NCBI RefSeq assembly: GCF_030316855.1
Contig: NZ_JASZYR010000002.1
Location: forward strand, 62,001-126,000
Length of the DNA: 64,000 nucleotides
Reading direction: 5' to 3'
DNA from: Variovorax sp. J22P240
GTDB lineage: Bacteria > Pseudomonadota > Gammaproteobacteria > Burkholderiales > Burkholderiaceae_C
The notes under the pieces: model-generated
The model's input: only the letters and a program-made list of their open reading frames with translations
The model's database searches: none
Told to the model about the DNA's origin: nothing
Program-made: the position numbers and the translations under genes
Shown: piece after piece, positions 19,810-29,210 of the stretch
Layout of the letters: each line of letters opens with the position of its first letter
How positions within the stretch are numbered: position 1 is the first letter of the stretch

Positions 19810-19849
19810 TGAACTACCGCGCTGGCTTGAGGTTGATGGGAGAGGTCGA

Positions 19850-21277
19850 TCAGGCGAGTTTTCTTTCGCCTGCGGAAGGGGCGTCGTCGAGACGCACGAT
19901 GTCGTCTTCGCCGAGGTATCCACCGGTCTGGACCTCGATCACTTCCAGGGTGGTCTTGCCGGCGTTCTCCAGCCGGTAGATCGCACCCACGGGGATGTAG
20001 ATCGATTCGTTTTCCTTGACGAGCTGCGCCTTGTCGTCGCAGGTCACCTTGGCCGTGCCCTGGACGACGACCCAGTGTTCGGCGCGGTGGTGGTGCATGC
20101 GCAGCGCCAGTCGCGCGCCGGGCTTGACCGTCAGGCGCTTGACGGCGAAACGTTCGCCGTCGTCGATGCTGTCGTAGGCGCCCCACGGCCTTGGAACGCG
20201 CCGATGCCGCGTCGCCTGGCTGTGGCCGTGCGTGGTCAGCAAGGCGACCACGTCCTTGACCTGCTCTGCGCATTCGTTGTGCACGACCAGGAGCGCATCG
20301 GGCGTGTCGACGACCAGCAGATCCTTGGTGCCCAGGGCCACGACCGGGCGGCCGGGCGCATGGATGAAGGTGTTGGTGGCGCTCATCGCGAAGCCGTGGC
20401 CGCTGATGCGGTTGCCGTTGGCATCGGTGTCGTGCAGGTCGGCGACGGCATTCCAGCTGCCCACATCGCTCCACCGGCCCTGGAAGGGAATGACCGCGAC
20501 GCGAGCGCATTTTTCGAGCACCGCGTAGTCGATGCTTTGGCTGCGGCAGCGCCCGAAGGCAGCGCCGTCCATGCGCATGAAATCGCCGTCAGCGTCGATC
20601 GTCGCAGTCGCAAGCTTGCAGGCGTCCAGGATGTCGCTCGCGTGCTCCTGAAGCGCCGCGATCAGCACCTTGGCCTGCACGAGAAGAATCCCGGCATTCC
20701 AGAGGTTTCCGCCTTCCAGTAGCAACTGTTCGGCACGGGCTGCATCCGGCTTCTCGATGAAGGCAGCGACCGCGTGGCCAGCTTCTTCGCCCAGTGCCGC
20801 GTCGAGCTTGTCGCCCTGACGGATGTAGCCGTAGGCCGTGCTCGGGAACGTCGGCTCGACGCCGAAGGTCACGAGATAACCCGCCAGCGCGGCAGGGATG
20901 CCTTTGAGGATCGTGGCGACGAAGCGCTCCGAATCCGGGATGTGATGGTCGGCAGGCGCGAAGAGCAGCAGGCGTTCGGGGTCGGTCAGCAGCGCGGTCG
21001 CGGCCATCGCAGCGGCCGTGTTCCGTGCCACCGGCTCCAGCAGTTGCTTGCCGCTCACCTGGGCTGCGTCGATGCCTTCCTGGACGAGAAAGCGATGCTC
21101 TTCAGCCGCGACGCAGGTCACCTCGGTGTTGAGCTGCCGCAACCGCTCGAGTGTGAGCAGGAGAAGGCTTTTGTTGCCGACCAGTGGAACGAATTGCTTG
21201 GGAAGGGTCTTGCGCGACAGCGGCCACAGTCTTGTGCCGCTGCCTCCACACAGGACGACGGGCTGGATCTGAGTCAT
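19850..21277 (-). CDS. manC: Mannose-1-phosphate guanylyltransferase / mannose-6-phosphate isomerase
   Basis: Makes GDP-mannose, and in bifunctional members also interconverts fructose- and mannose-6-phosphate. The 475-residue protein has the pyrophosphorylase signature [21 protein letters not shown] and [14 protein letters not shown] in the N-terminal part, and a cupin-type type II isomerase domain at the C-terminus ([34 protein letters not shown]). ATG 21277 overlaps the stop of the initiating transferase by 4 bp. It supplies the GDP-mannose from which GDP-fucose is made. Confidence 0.95.
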   Translation of the reverse strand: MTQIQPVVLCGGSGTRLWPLSRKTLPKQFVPLVGNKSLLLLTLERLRQLNTEVTCVAAEEHRFLVQEGIDAAQVSGKQLLEPVARNTAAAMAATALLTDPERLLLFAPADHHIPDSERFVATILKGIPAALAGYLVTFGVEPTFPSTAYGYIRQGDKLDAALGEEAGHAVAAFIEKPDAARAEQLLLEGGNLWNAGILLVQAKVLIAALQEHASDILDACKLATATIDADGDFMRMDGAAFGRCRSQSIDYAVLEKCARVAVIPFQGRWSDVGSWNAVADLHDTDANGNRISGHGFAMSATNTFIHAPGRPVVALGTKDLLVVDTPDALLVVHNECAEQVKDVVALLTTHGHSQATRHRRVPRPWGAYDSIDDGERFAVKRLTVKPGARLALRMHHHRAEHWVVVQGTAKVTCDDKAQLVKENESIYIPVGAIYRLENAGKTTLEVIEVQTGGYLGEDDIVRLDDAPSAGERKLA

Positions 21278-21996
21278 CGCGAGCCCTCCCCCGTGGTGAC
21301 GGCGCGGACCGTCCTCACGAGGATCTTGATGTCGAGCCATAGGGACCAGTTGCTGACGTATTCCACATCCAGTTCGACGCGGCGGGCGTACGACAAGCGA
21401 TTGCGTCCGCTGACCTGCCACAGCCCCGTGATGCCAGGACGCATCGCGCAATAGTGCTCCCAACCCTTGCCGTAGAGACTGCGCTGGCGCTCCATGCAGG
21501 GGCGGGGCCCCACGATGCTCATGTCGCCCTTGAGCACATTCCAGAACTGGGGGAGCTCGTCGAGACTCAGCTTGCGGATGAACTGGCCGATCGGCGTAAT
21601 CCGCGGATCCTTTTCCAGCTTCTGAAAGGTGTCCCATTCGGTGCGCGCCATGTCGTTGCGGCTCAGGAATTCGTCCAGCACGTCCTCGGAATTGCGGACC
21701 ATCGAGCGGAACTTGTAGAAGCGAAACCGTTGGCCTCTTTCTCCGAGGCGGTTTTGCCAGAAGTGGACCGGCCGCCCCATGCTGACTGCAACGCCCAGCG
21801 CGACCAGCAAATAGAGGGGTCCGAAAACGACGAAGAAGACCAGCGCGCCCACGATGTCGAAGGTCCGCTTCGTGACGCGTTCGGCGAGGTTGAGCTTGCG
21901 CGGTTGTGCGTAAATGGGGGGCGAAGGAGGGCCACCACCTTCCGGGGGGAAGCGTCGGACCACGTTGCCATGTGCGGTCGAGTCTGAACGAAACAT
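21274..21996 (-). CDS. Undecaprenyl-phosphate sugar phosphotransferase (WcaJ/WbaP C-terminal type)
   Basis: Starts each EPS repeat by moving a sugar-1-phosphate onto undecaprenyl phosphate. The 240-residue protein carries the bacterial sugar transferase domain: KRTFDIVGA followed by one hydrophobic segment (about residues 46-68), [29 protein letters not shown] and [14 protein letters not shown]. It lacks the four N-terminal helices of full-length WbaP/WcaJ, so it is a short form. First gene of the minus-strand EPS operon, behind a good promoter at 22076-22104. Confidence 0.93.
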   Translation of the reverse strand: MFRSDSTAHGNVVRRFPPEGGGPPSPPIYAQPRKLNLAERVTKRTFDIVGALVFFVVFGPLYLLVALGVAVSMGRPVHFWQNRLGERGQRFRFYKFRSMVRNSEDVLDEFLSRNDMARTEWDTFQKLEKDPRITPIGQFIRKLSLDELPQFWNVLKGDMSIVGPRPCMERQRSLYGKGWEHYCAMRPGITGLWQVSGRNRLSYARRVELDVEYVSNWSLWLDIKILVRTVRAVTTGEGSR

Positions 21997-22471
21997 TTAA
22001 AAATCCCCCGTAACGGGTGCTGCCTCAATCAAGAGCGCGGCAGTGTAACGCTTTACTACTATTAGCAAGAATTTGAACATATGCTGCGGCCGCTGTGATG
22101 TCAACAAAAGCCGTACATCTTCCGCCAAACGGCCTAGGTCTTCTCCTCTGTAGGTATCTGCCTGGCCCACTTTGATGCACTGCAACATATCCACCCAAAG
22201 TGTAATCCTTTTGTATGACAACATGTTAACGTTAAACGCTCTGGGGGTGTTGTTTGCATACGCCGTTTGGCGATTTGTCACGAAAGCACGGATGTTTCCG
22301 ATGGGCAACGCAGCATCTTCTCGCCGAGATTGCGAGCCAAAGTAGGCCGTTGGTGCGCGAATGTGAAGGAAAGGGTCCCGCGGGCGCTGGCGGAGACCTT
22401 CCAGTCTTCAGGATGGCTGCGGCAACCGGGTGCCGCGAGGCTCGTGCGAGCCGGCTCTTCAGATCAAATGA
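21997..22471. other. Intergenic region between rne and the EPS operon; no gene seen
   Basis: This stretch separates the rne terminator from the start of the minus-strand EPS operon and is clearly richer in A and T than the genes around it. The short open frames in it do not resemble proteins. The part nearest the EPS genes holds a promoter, listed separately. The rest, about 22105-22470, shows no structure that could be identified, but it has room for regulator binding sites. Confidence 0.6.
22076..22104 (-). promoter_or_regulatory. Sigma-70-like promoter of the minus-strand EPS operon
   Basis: On the minus strand a perfect -35 TTGACA (22099-22104) is followed after exactly 17 bp by TATGTT (22076-22081), a 4/6 match to the -10 hexamer. 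Transcription would start near 22069 and leave a leader of about 70 nt before the ATG at 21996, with a short CCCG-TTA-CGGG inverted repeat and a G-rich ribosome-binding segment just ahead of the start. Confidence 0.7.
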
Positions 22472-22498
22472 GAAAGGGGAGGCGAGGCGCCTCCCCTT
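22472..22498 (-). terminator. Rho-independent terminator of rne
   Basis: A perfect 11-bp stem (22474-22484 with 22488-22498) closes a 3-nt loop just past the rne stop codon. Read on the minus strand it is followed by TTTCTCATTT, a loose U-rich run. This is a strong intrinsic terminator for rne and insulates the EPS operon downstream. Confidence 0.85.
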
Positions 22499-22503
22499 GC
22501 GCC

Positions 22504-25500
22504 TCAGTGACGGGCGCTTGCGTCCTGTCCGGGCTGCTGCTCGAAAGGCAGGACCATCGAGCCGAGGTCGCGGCGGGTCTCGACCAGCACCAGCGGACCT
22601 TCGTCGATCACGATCGCCGGCGGGCGTTCGCGCGGCACGTGCACCGGCTTGGGTTCCGCCGCGATCGCAGCGCGAACCTGTGCGACGCGTTCAGCGTCCG
22701 AATTGACCCAATGCAGGCCGGAGCCTTCCGCCACCTGGGCGAGTTCGTCCAGCGGTAGTTCGAAGGGCTGAATCTTCGGAAGAGCCCGCGAGGAGGCGGC
22801 GGTTTTCGCCTCCACGACGATGGGCGCCGCCACAGGGGCTGCGACGCGCTCAGGGCGCGCCATGACAGGCGGTGCCTCGACCTGAAGCGCGTCGTCCGCC
22901 TGGGCGGTCACGGGGGCAGCCGGAGCAGGCTGATTCACATCAGCGTCGTCGCGGGGGCTGCGCTCGCGGCGATCGCGGCCGTAGCGGTCCCGCGACCGGC
23001 CGCGGCGCTCTTCGCCGTCGCGGCGCGTTGCGGCATCGGGACCTTGGCCTTCGCCGATCGCGCCGGCACCCGTGGATGCGTTGGCGTCGACCGCTTGAGC
23101 TTGAGCTTCCACCGATGCCTCGTCAGACCGGGGGGTGCCTTCGTTGCGACGCTCGCGGCGTCCTTCGTTGCGCTCGCCACGGGGTGCGCGCTCTTCGCGA
23201 CCGTTGCGCTGGCCGCGTTCGGCCGGAGCATCACCTTGCGAAGCTTGGACGTTAGTCTCGCCGGTGGTCTCGCCATTGCGTTCGCGCTGGGCGTCGGTGT
23301 TGCGCTCGCCGCGTTCCCCACGCTCACCGCGCTCACCGCGCTCCCGACGTTCGCCGCGACCGCGCGGTGCGCGTTCCGAAGGCGTAGCCGCTTCGTCGCC
23401 GGCGTTCGAGGCGATCGCTTGTGCGTCAAGTTGAATGTCGGTCGCCTCGGCCGGCAACTGGCGCGCTTCGCCGTCACGGCGTTCACCGCGGCCACGGCGC
23501 TCGCCTTCGCGAGGCGCGCGGGTGTCACGGGGCTCACGCACCTGGCCGTCATTGCGTGCTTCGCTACGAGTTTCACGTCCTTCGCGGCGCTCGCCCTCAC
23601 GACGCTCGCCGGAGCGAGCCCCGCGGCGATCGCCGTCGCGGCCACCACGTCCTTCGCCGCGTCCACCGCGGCGCTGTTCGCCTTCGCGAGCGGTGCGCGG
23701 AGCTTCGCCGTCACGCCCGCCACGTCCTTCACGGCGCGGCTTCGGTGCCTCGATGGGAATGGCGACGGGGGCAGGCGCCGGCGCCGGCTCTGCACCGAAC
23801 AGGCGCTTGATCCAGCCGAAAAAGCCGGTTTCGGCCGACTTGGCCACCGCAGGCGCGGCCGTAGCCGTCGTCGTGGGTGCCGGTGCGGCCACAGGCGGGC
23901 GCACCGTCTCGGGCTTCGGCACGGCGATTGGCGCCGGTGCATCGGGTAGCACCCCCTTGATCACCGGGGTCTGCTTGTTGGTCGGCTCCTGCGAGCGGCG
24001 CGTGACGGAGGTCGGGTCCTCGATCTCGTCGGCCATCTTGTAGCTGGCTTCGATGTGGTCGAGCCGTGGATCGTCGTGCTTGAGCCGTTCCAGCTTGTAG
24101 TTGGGGGTTTCGAGCGTCTTGTTGGGCACCATCAGCACGGTCACGCGCTGCTTGAGCTCGATCTTGGCGATCTCGGGGCGCTTCTCGTTCAACAGGAAGG
24201 AGGCCACTTCCACCGGCACCTGCACATGCACTGCTGCCGTGTTGTCCTTCATCGACTCTTCCTGAATGATGCGCAGGATCTGCAGCGCGCTCGATTCGGT
24301 GTCGCGGATGTGGCCCGAGCCGCCGCAACGGGGGCAGGGGATCGACGAGCCCTCGCTCAGCGCTGGCTTCAGGCGCTGGCGGCTCATTTCCATGAGGCCG
24401 AACTTGCTGATCGAGCCGAACTGGACGCGGGCGCGGTCTTGGCGCAGGGCATCTCGCAGGCGGCTTTCGACTTCGCGGCGGTTCTTCGACTCGTCCATGT
24501 CGATGAAGTCGATGACGATCAGGCCGCCCAGGTCACGCAGGCGCATCTGGCGCGCGACTTCGTCGGCGGCTTCGAGGTTGGTGCGGGTCGCGGTTTCCTC
24601 GATGTCGCCGCCCTTGATGGCTCGCGCCGAGTTCACGTCGACGGAAACCAGTGCTTCGGTGTGGTCGATCACGATCGCGCCGCCGCTGGGCAGTTGCACG
24701 GTGCGAGCGTAGGCCGATTCGATCTGGTGCTCGATCTGGAAGCGGCTGAATAGCGCAGCGTCGTCCCGATAGCGCTTCACGCGGGCGGCATGTTCCGGCA
24801 TCACGTGCGCCATGAACTGCTGTGCCTGGTCGTAGATGTCGTCGGTGTCGATCAGGATGTCGCCGATGTCGTGATTGAAGTAGTCACGGATCGCGCGGAT
24901 GACCAGCGAGGATTCCTGGTAGATCAGGAAGGCGCCCTTGCCGCCCTTGGCTGCGCCGTCGATGGCGGTCCAGAGCTTGAGCAGGTAGTTCAGGTCCCAC
25001 TGCAGTTCGGGCGCGGAGCGGCCGATGCCTGCGGTGCGGGCGATGATGCTCATACCCTTGGGGTATTCGAGCTGGTCCATCGCCTCCTTGAGTTCGGCGC
25101 GGTCGTCGCCCTCGATGCGCCGGCTGACACCGCCGCCGCGCGGGTTGTTCGGCATCAGCACGACGTAGCGGCCGGCCAGCGAAATGAAGGTGGTGAGGGC
25201 CGCGCCCTTGTTGCCACGCTCTTCTTTCTCGACCTGGACGACCAGTTCCTGGCCTTCCCTGATTGCATCCTGGATCCGGGCCTGGCTGGCCGAGACGCCT
25301 TCCGCGAAGTACTGCTTGGAGATTTCCTTGAACGGCAGGAAGCCGTGGCGGTCTTCGCCGTAGTCGACGAAGCAGGCTTCCAGCGACGGCTCGACGCGCG
25401 TCACCACGGCCTTGTAGATGTTGCCCTTGCGCTGTTCGCGCCCTTCGATCTCGATTTCGTAGTCGAGGAGCTTTTGTCCGTCGACGATGGCCAGGCGGCG

Positions 25501-25539
25501 TTCTTCAGCCTGCGTGGCGTTGATCAGCATCCGCTTCAT
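22504..25539 (-). CDS. rne: Ribonuclease E
   Basis: Endonuclease that begins mRNA decay and matures rRNA and tRNA. The 1011-residue protein opens [15 protein letters not shown] with an S1 domain ([23 protein letters not shown]), then the catalytic domain with the two metal-binding Asp residues in VSVDVNS and VIDFIDM, and the zinc-link CPRCGG. Beyond about residue 580 the chain is disordered, rich in Pro, Ala, Arg, Gly and Glu, with repeated RGE/GER units, then a short conserved C-terminal segment. ATG 25539 starts the conserved N-terminus. It is divergent from rluC, as in E. coli. Confidence 0.97.
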   Translation of the reverse strand: MKRMLINATQAEERRLAIVDGQKLLDYEIEIEGREQRKGNIYKAVVTRVEPSLEACFVDYGEDRHGFLPFKEISKQYFAEGVSASQARIQDAIREGQELVVQVEKEERGNKGAALTTFISLAGRYVVLMPNNPRGGGVSRRIEGDDRAELKEAMDQLEYPKGMSIIARTAGIGRSAPELQWDLNYLLKLWTAIDGAAKGGKGAFLIYQESSLVIRAIRDYFNHDIGDILIDTDDIYDQAQQFMAHVMPEHAARVKRYRDDAALFSRFQIEHQIESAYARTVQLPSGGAIVIDHTEALVSVDVNSARAIKGGDIEETATRTNLEAADEVARQMRLRDLGGLIVIDFIDMDESKNRREVESRLRDALRQDRARVQFGSISKFGLMEMSRQRLKPALSEGSSIPCPRCGGSGHIRDTESSALQILRIIQEESMKDNTAAVHVQVPVEVASFLLNEKRPEIAKIELKQRVTVLMVPNKTLETPNYKLERLKHDDPRLDHIEASYKMADEIEDPTSVTRRSQEPTNKQTPVIKGVLPDAPAPIAVPKPETVRPPVAAPAPTTTATAAPAVAKSAETGFFGWIKRLFGAEPAPAPAPVAIPIEAPKPRREGRGGRDGEAPRTAREGEQRRGGRGEGRGGRDGDRRGARSGERREGERREGRETRSEARNDGQVREPRDTRAPREGERRGRGERRDGEARQLPAEATDIQLDAQAIASNAGDEAATPSERAPRGRGERRERGERGERGERGERNTDAQRERNGETTGETNVQASQGDAPAERGQRNGREERAPRGERNEGRRERRNEGTPRSDEASVEAQAQAVDANASTGAGAIGEGQGPDAATRRDGEERRGRSRDRYGRDRRERSPRDDADVNQPAPAAPVTAQADDALQVEAPPVMARPERVAAPVAAPIVVEAKTAASSRALPKIQPFELPLDELAQVAEGSGLHWVNSDAERVAQVRAAIAAEPKPVHVPRERPPAIVIDEGPLVLVETRRDLGSMVLPFEQQPGQDASARH

Positions 25540-26077
25540 GATGCGTTGTCCTTCTATTTCTGTCGTTCTACCGGTCCGTGACGGACCTAACGATGCACGG
25601 ACGACGTCGCGCGAAACGAAGGAATTGCCTCTGTGCCCTGGCTGCCATGGCCGCCGCGCAAGCGCGGACAACCACCTCGAGTATCAAGTCGATGGCAGAC
25701 GGGGTGGGGGCGCGTGGATGGGCGCGAGCCCGATGTGGTGTTGATTTGCTATATTTTTTATAGCTATTGGCGCAATGGTGGCGCGCTCTGCTGGCGATTC
25801 AATGCCTGATCTCGCTGGCGGCAGCCAGCGCAGGAGCAGTTGAATCAGTAGCATCAACACAAGGTACTCGCTTCGATCCGCCGGCAGCTTGTAGCCTGCC
25901 GGCTGGGGTATTCCGTATCGGTGTTTCGTGGGCGTCGGCTTGACTCGGATGCAGTGCCCGCCGCCTTGCGCTCTTGCGCGTGGCTTGCGAGTTCGGCATC
26001 AAAGCGGCATCGACCTCACAGCGCTTCCCGTGGTGCTCTAAACTTCTGATTAATCAAGCACTTACAAGACCGCGCTG
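25540..26077 (-). promoter_or_regulatory. Long rne leader and rne/rluC divergent intergenic region, with hairpins
   Basis: The 538 nt between the divergent rne and rluC starts hold no recognisable gene. On the rne side are three small hairpins: GGTCCG/CGGACC (25573-25587), CGCTGG/CCAGCG (25813-25830) and an 8-bp stem GCCGGCAG/CTGCCGGC (25880-25903). E. coli rne has a long hairpin-bearing leader used for self-regulation, so a similar role is plausible here. A GCTATA...TATAGC element lies at 25748-25764. Where transcription starts cannot be fixed by eye. Confidence 0.45.
25748..25764. repeat. Short AT-rich inverted repeat GCTATA-N5-TATAGC
   Basis: A perfect 6-bp inverted repeat around a run of T, in the rne/rluC intergenic region. 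Related GCTAT...(T)AGC elements lie at 7996-8012 and 54556-54572, all in intergenic DNA. The function is unknown; it may be a dispersed element of this lineage. Confidence 0.5.
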
Positions 26078-27127
26078 GTGAAAAACATTATAGGTGCGAA
26101 GCCAAGCCCCGCGGCGGCAGAAGTTCGCTTTCTGACAGTCGACGGGGAATCTGCCGGCCAACGACTGGACAATTTCCTGTTTCGGCACCTCAAGGGTGTG
26201 CCCAAGACCCACGTCTACCGAATCATTCGCTCGGGAGAGGTGCGCATCAACAAGGGGCGCGCCCAGGCGGAGACGCGTCTCGCCGAGGGCGATGTGTTGC
26301 GGCTGCCTCCGGTGCGGGTGGCGGCCCGGTCGGAAGAGGGCGCGACCCCACCCGCGCCGGGCCGGGAGTTTCCCTTGTTGTATGAGGACGACGCGCTGCT
26401 TGCCGTCAACAAGCCGGCCGGCGTCGCAGTCCATGGCGGGAGCGGAGTGAGCTTCGGAGTGATCGAGCAACTTCGAACGGCACGGCCCGCGGCCCGCTTC
26501 CTGGAACTCGTGCATCGCCTGGATCGCGAGACCTCGGGCATCCTGCTGGTCGCCAGGAAGCGCAGCGCGCTGACCGCATTGCAGGATCAGTTTCGCGAGC
26601 GGGAGACGGGCAAGACCTATCTGGCGCTGGTCGAAGGCAACTGGCCCGCCAACAAGAAGGTGCTCGACGCGCCGCTTGCCAAATACCTGTTGCCCAGCCA
26701 AGCGGGCTCGGCAGAGGGGGAGCGGCGGGTGCGCGTCGTCGCCAAGGACCATCCCGATGCGATGCGCGCCGTCACACTGGTCAAGGTTTTGGCGCGATTC
26801 GCCCTGCCCGGCGATGCTGCTTCCTTCTCGCTTCTGGCGGTCACCATCAAGACCGGCCGTACGCATCAGATTCGCGTGCACCTGGCGTCGGCCGGCCATG
26901 CGATCGCCGGTGACGACAAGTACGGCGACTTCGAGCGCAACCGTGCGCTCCAGAAAGTCGGCCTCAAACGCATGTTCCTGCACGCCTGGCGCCTGCAGTT
27001 CACCCATCCTGCGAGCGGAGAGCGCATGGCACTTCAGGCAGACCTGCCGCCGGAACTGCATGCCTTGATGCCCCCCATCGCGCTCGACGCGCTCGCGGCC
27101 CATCCTTCGACAACGCCCCATGACTGA
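26078..27127 (+). CDS. rluC: 23S rRNA pseudouridine synthase RluC
   Basis: Converts uridines of 23S rRNA (positions 955, 2504 and 2580 in E. coli) to pseudouridine. The 349-residue protein has an N-terminal S4 RNA-binding domain (RLDNFLFRHLKGVPKTHVYRIIRSG) and the RluA-family catalytic domain with the active Asp in HRLDRETSGILLVA and KTGRTHQIRVHLA. It starts with GTG at 26078. It is divergent from rne, the same neighbour as in E. coli, and overlaps the next gene by 8 bp. Confidence 0.95.
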   Translation: MKNIIGAKPSPAAAEVRFLTVDGESAGQRLDNFLFRHLKGVPKTHVYRIIRSGEVRINKGRAQAETRLAEGDVLRLPPVRVAARSEEGATPPAPGREFPLLYEDDALLAVNKPAGVAVHGGSGVSFGVIEQLRTARPAARFLELVHRLDRETSGILLVARKRSALTALQDQFRERETGKTYLALVEGNWPANKKVLDAPLAKYLLPSQAGSAEGERRVRVVAKDHPDAMRAVTLVKVLARFALPGDAASFSLLAVTIKTGRTHQIRVHLASAGHAIAGDDKYGDFERNRALQKVGLKRMFLHAWRLQFTHPASGERMALQADLPPELHALMPPIALDALAAHPSTTPHD

Positions 27128-27788
27128 TATCCGTCCCCGCCGTTTCGATCTGATCGCCTTCGATTGGGACGGGACCCTGTACGACTCCACGCGCCTCATC
27201 GTGCGCTGCATCCAGGCCGCCGTGGTCGACGTCGGCGGAGCCAAGCCCAGCGAGAGCGACGCCGCGTGGGTCATAGGCCTCGGCCTGGCCGAGGCGCTCG
27301 CCCGCGCCGCGCCCGACGTGCCCAGGGAAAAGTACGCCGAACTCGGTGCGCGCTACCGCTACCACTATCTCCAGCACCAGGATGACGTCGTGCTGTTCGA
27401 TGGCGTCCTGCCGATGCTCGATGCGCTTCGGGAGCGCGGCCACAAGCTGGCGGTGGCCACCGGCAAGTCGCGCCGCGGCCTGAACGAAGCGCTGGCCACC
27501 GTCGCCCTGCGAGAGTGCTTCGCCGCCTCCCGCACGGCCGACGAAACATTCGGCAAGCCGCACCCGCGCATGTTGCTTGAGCTGATGGACGAACTCGACG
27601 TGCCAGCCGATCGAACCCTGATGATCGGCGACACGACGCACGATCTGCAACTCGCGATCAACGCCGGCTGCGCGAGCGTGGGCGTGTCCTACGGCGCGCA
27701 TGAACCCGACACCTTCGACGCGTTGGCGCCGCTGCACGTGGCGCATTCGGTTTCCGGATTGGCGGAGTGGCTTCTGGCGAACGCATGA
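27120..27788 (+). CDS. HAD-superfamily phosphatase, Gph-like
   Basis: A 222-residue haloacid dehalogenase-type hydrolase with FDWDGTLYDS (nucleophile and acid Asp pair), VATGKSRRGL as motif II, a Lys in FGKPHPRM as motif III, and GDTTHDLQLA as motif IV. It resembles phosphoglycolate phosphatase-like proteins that commonly follow rluC in this group. The true substrate is unknown. The 8-bp overlap with rluC suggests coupled translation. Confidence 0.88.
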   Translation: MTDIRPRRFDLIAFDWDGTLYDSTRLIVRCIQAAVVDVGGAKPSESDAAWVIGLGLAEALARAAPDVPREKYAELGARYRYHYLQHQDDVVLFDGVLPMLDALRERGHKLAVATGKSRRGLNEALATVALRECFAASRTADETFGKPHPRMLLELMDELDVPADRTLMIGDTTHDLQLAINAGCASVGVSYGAHEPDTFDALAPLHVAHSVSGLAEWLLANA

Positions 27789-27798
27789 AAATCCGTCC

Positions 27799-28164
27799 AT
27801 GAGCGAATGCATTCCTCTCTGCAATGCCTCCGATCTGGTCGAAGGCGGCCGAGCCGTGCCATTCGACGTCCTGCATGGTGGTGAGACTTGCCGGGCGTTT
27901 GCGGTTCGCTTCGAGGGGGTGGCGCATGCCTACCTCAACCGTTGCAGCCACGTGGCGATGGAACTGGACTTCCAGCCCGATCGCTTCTTCGATGACAGCG
28001 GCCAATGGCTCCTGTGCGCCACCCATGGCGCTGTCTACAGGCCGGACACCGGCGAGTGCGCTGGCGGGCCGTGCCGCGGAGGGCTGGTGAAGATCGCTCT
28101 CAGCGAACGTGACGGCGTGGTGCACTGGCATACTGCCTGGAACCTCCAACCCCTCGCTTTCTGA
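27799..28164 (+). CDS. Rieske [2Fe-2S] domain protein
   Basis: A 121-residue single-domain Rieske ferredoxin-like protein. The cluster ligands are visible as the two boxes CSH (in NRCSHVAMELD) and CATH (in LLCATHGAVYRPDTG), separated by a loop of about 20 residues, followed by the conserved GxC segment GGPCRGGLVKI. It would carry electrons, but no oxygenase partner is nearby. It sits between the HAD phosphatase and the S49 peptidase in a tight operon. Confidence 0.9.
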   Translation: MSECIPLCNASDLVEGGRAVPFDVLHGGETCRAFAVRFEGVAHAYLNRCSHVAMELDFQPDRFFDDSGQWLLCATHGAVYRPDTGECAGGPCRGGLVKIALSERDGVVHWHTAWNLQPLAF

Positions 28165-28165
28165 G

Positions 28166-29209
28166 ATGACCGATTCCAACCGCACGGAGCCCGAAGGTTT
28201 CGAGCCCTTCGAGCGCGCCGCGCCCATTCCTTCCGCGCAAGGCGGACCAAGAAGCATGTCCAAGAACGACCCGACGCTGCAGTCCGGCTGGGAGCGCGCA
28301 ACGCTGGAAAAACTGGCCTTCGCCTCACTGCGCGAACAGAGGGCCACGCGCCGCTGGAAAACCTTCGTGCGGCTGAGTTGGCTTGCCTTCTTCATTTTCC
28401 TGGCGTGGTTCGCCTTGTCGCGCGGAACGCCGGCGACGGCCAAGGCGACTGCCCACACCGCCGTGATCGAGATCAAGGGCGAAATCGCCAGCGGCGCGGA
28501 CGCCAGCGCCGAGTTCGTAGTCGCGGCCATGAAGACCGCTTTCGAGGACGAAGGCGCCAAGGGCGTCGTGCTGCTCATCAACTCGCCGGGCGGCAGTCCT
28601 GTGCAGGCCGGCATCATCAACGACGAGATCAAGCGCCTGCGGGCCAAGTACAACAAGCCCGTCTACGCGGTGGTCGAGGAGACCTGCGCGTCGGCCGCGT
28701 ATTACATCGCCGCTGCCACCGACAAGGTCTTCGTCGACAAGGCGAGCATCGTCGGAAGCATCGGCGTGCTGATGGACGGTTTCGGATTCACGGGCCTCAT
28801 GGACAAGGTCGGCGTGGAGCGCCGGCTCCTGACGGCCGGCGAGAACAAGGGATTCCTGGATCCGTTCAGCCCGATGAGCGATGCCCAGCGCGCCCACGCG
28901 CAGCAGATGCTCGATCAGATCCATACGCAGTTCATCGACGTGGTCAAGACCGGGCGCGGCGACCGGCTGAAGGCCGGCACGCCCGGCCTCTTCAGTGGCC
29001 TTTTCTGGAGCGGCCAGCAGGCGGTCGAGCTGGGTCTGGCGGACCAACTCGGCAACGTCGACTTCGTTGCGCGCGAAGTGATCAAGGCCGAGGAAGTCAT
29101 CGACTACACGCGCCGCGACAACGTGGCCGAGAAGCTCGCCAAGAAATTCGGCGCCGCATTGGGCGACGCCTCCGTCCGCGCGATGCGCACGGCGCCCGCG
29201 CTGCGTTGA
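28166..29209 (+). CDS. sppA: S49-family signal peptide peptidase, SppA-like
   Basis: A 347-residue membrane-anchored serine protease of the SppA (36K) type that degrades leftover signal peptides. One transmembrane helix lies at about residues 74-92 (LSWLAFFIFLAWFALS). The protease domain has INSPGGSPVQAG, the nucleophile Ser in CASAAYYIA, where many homologues have ASGGYY, and the general-base Lys in VDKASIVGSIGVL. ATG 28166 is 1 nt after the Rieske gene stop. Stop-to-stop spacing with the convergent MFS gene is one base. Confidence 0.92.
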   Translation: MTDSNRTEPEGFEPFERAAPIPSAQGGPRSMSKNDPTLQSGWERATLEKLAFASLREQRATRRWKTFVRLSWLAFFIFLAWFALSRGTPATAKATAHTAVIEIKGEIASGADASAEFVVAAMKTAFEDEGAKGVVLLINSPGGSPVQAGIINDEIKRLRAKYNKPVYAVVEETCASAAYYIAAATDKVFVDKASIVGSIGVLMDGFGFTGLMDKVGVERRLLTAGENKGFLDPFSPMSDAQRAHAQQMLDQIHTQFIDVVKTGRGDRLKAGTPGLFSGLFWSGQQAVELGLADQLGNVDFVAREVIKAEEVIDYTRRDNVAEKLAKKFGAALGDASVRAMRTAPALR

Positions 29210-29210
29210 T

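Noticed and set aside
21997..22308. Minus-strand frame of about 100 codons ahead of the EPS operon
   Set aside because: It runs through the predicted promoter and has no start signal or recognisable domain.
23300..23360. Periodic DNA repeat that might be taken for a CRISPR or minisatellite
   Set aside because: The 9-bp period encodes in-frame RGE/GER units of RNase E; there are no spacers.
25487..25763. Short plus-strand frames in the rne leader
   Set aside because: No ribosome-binding site or family match, and partly antisense to the rne 5' end.
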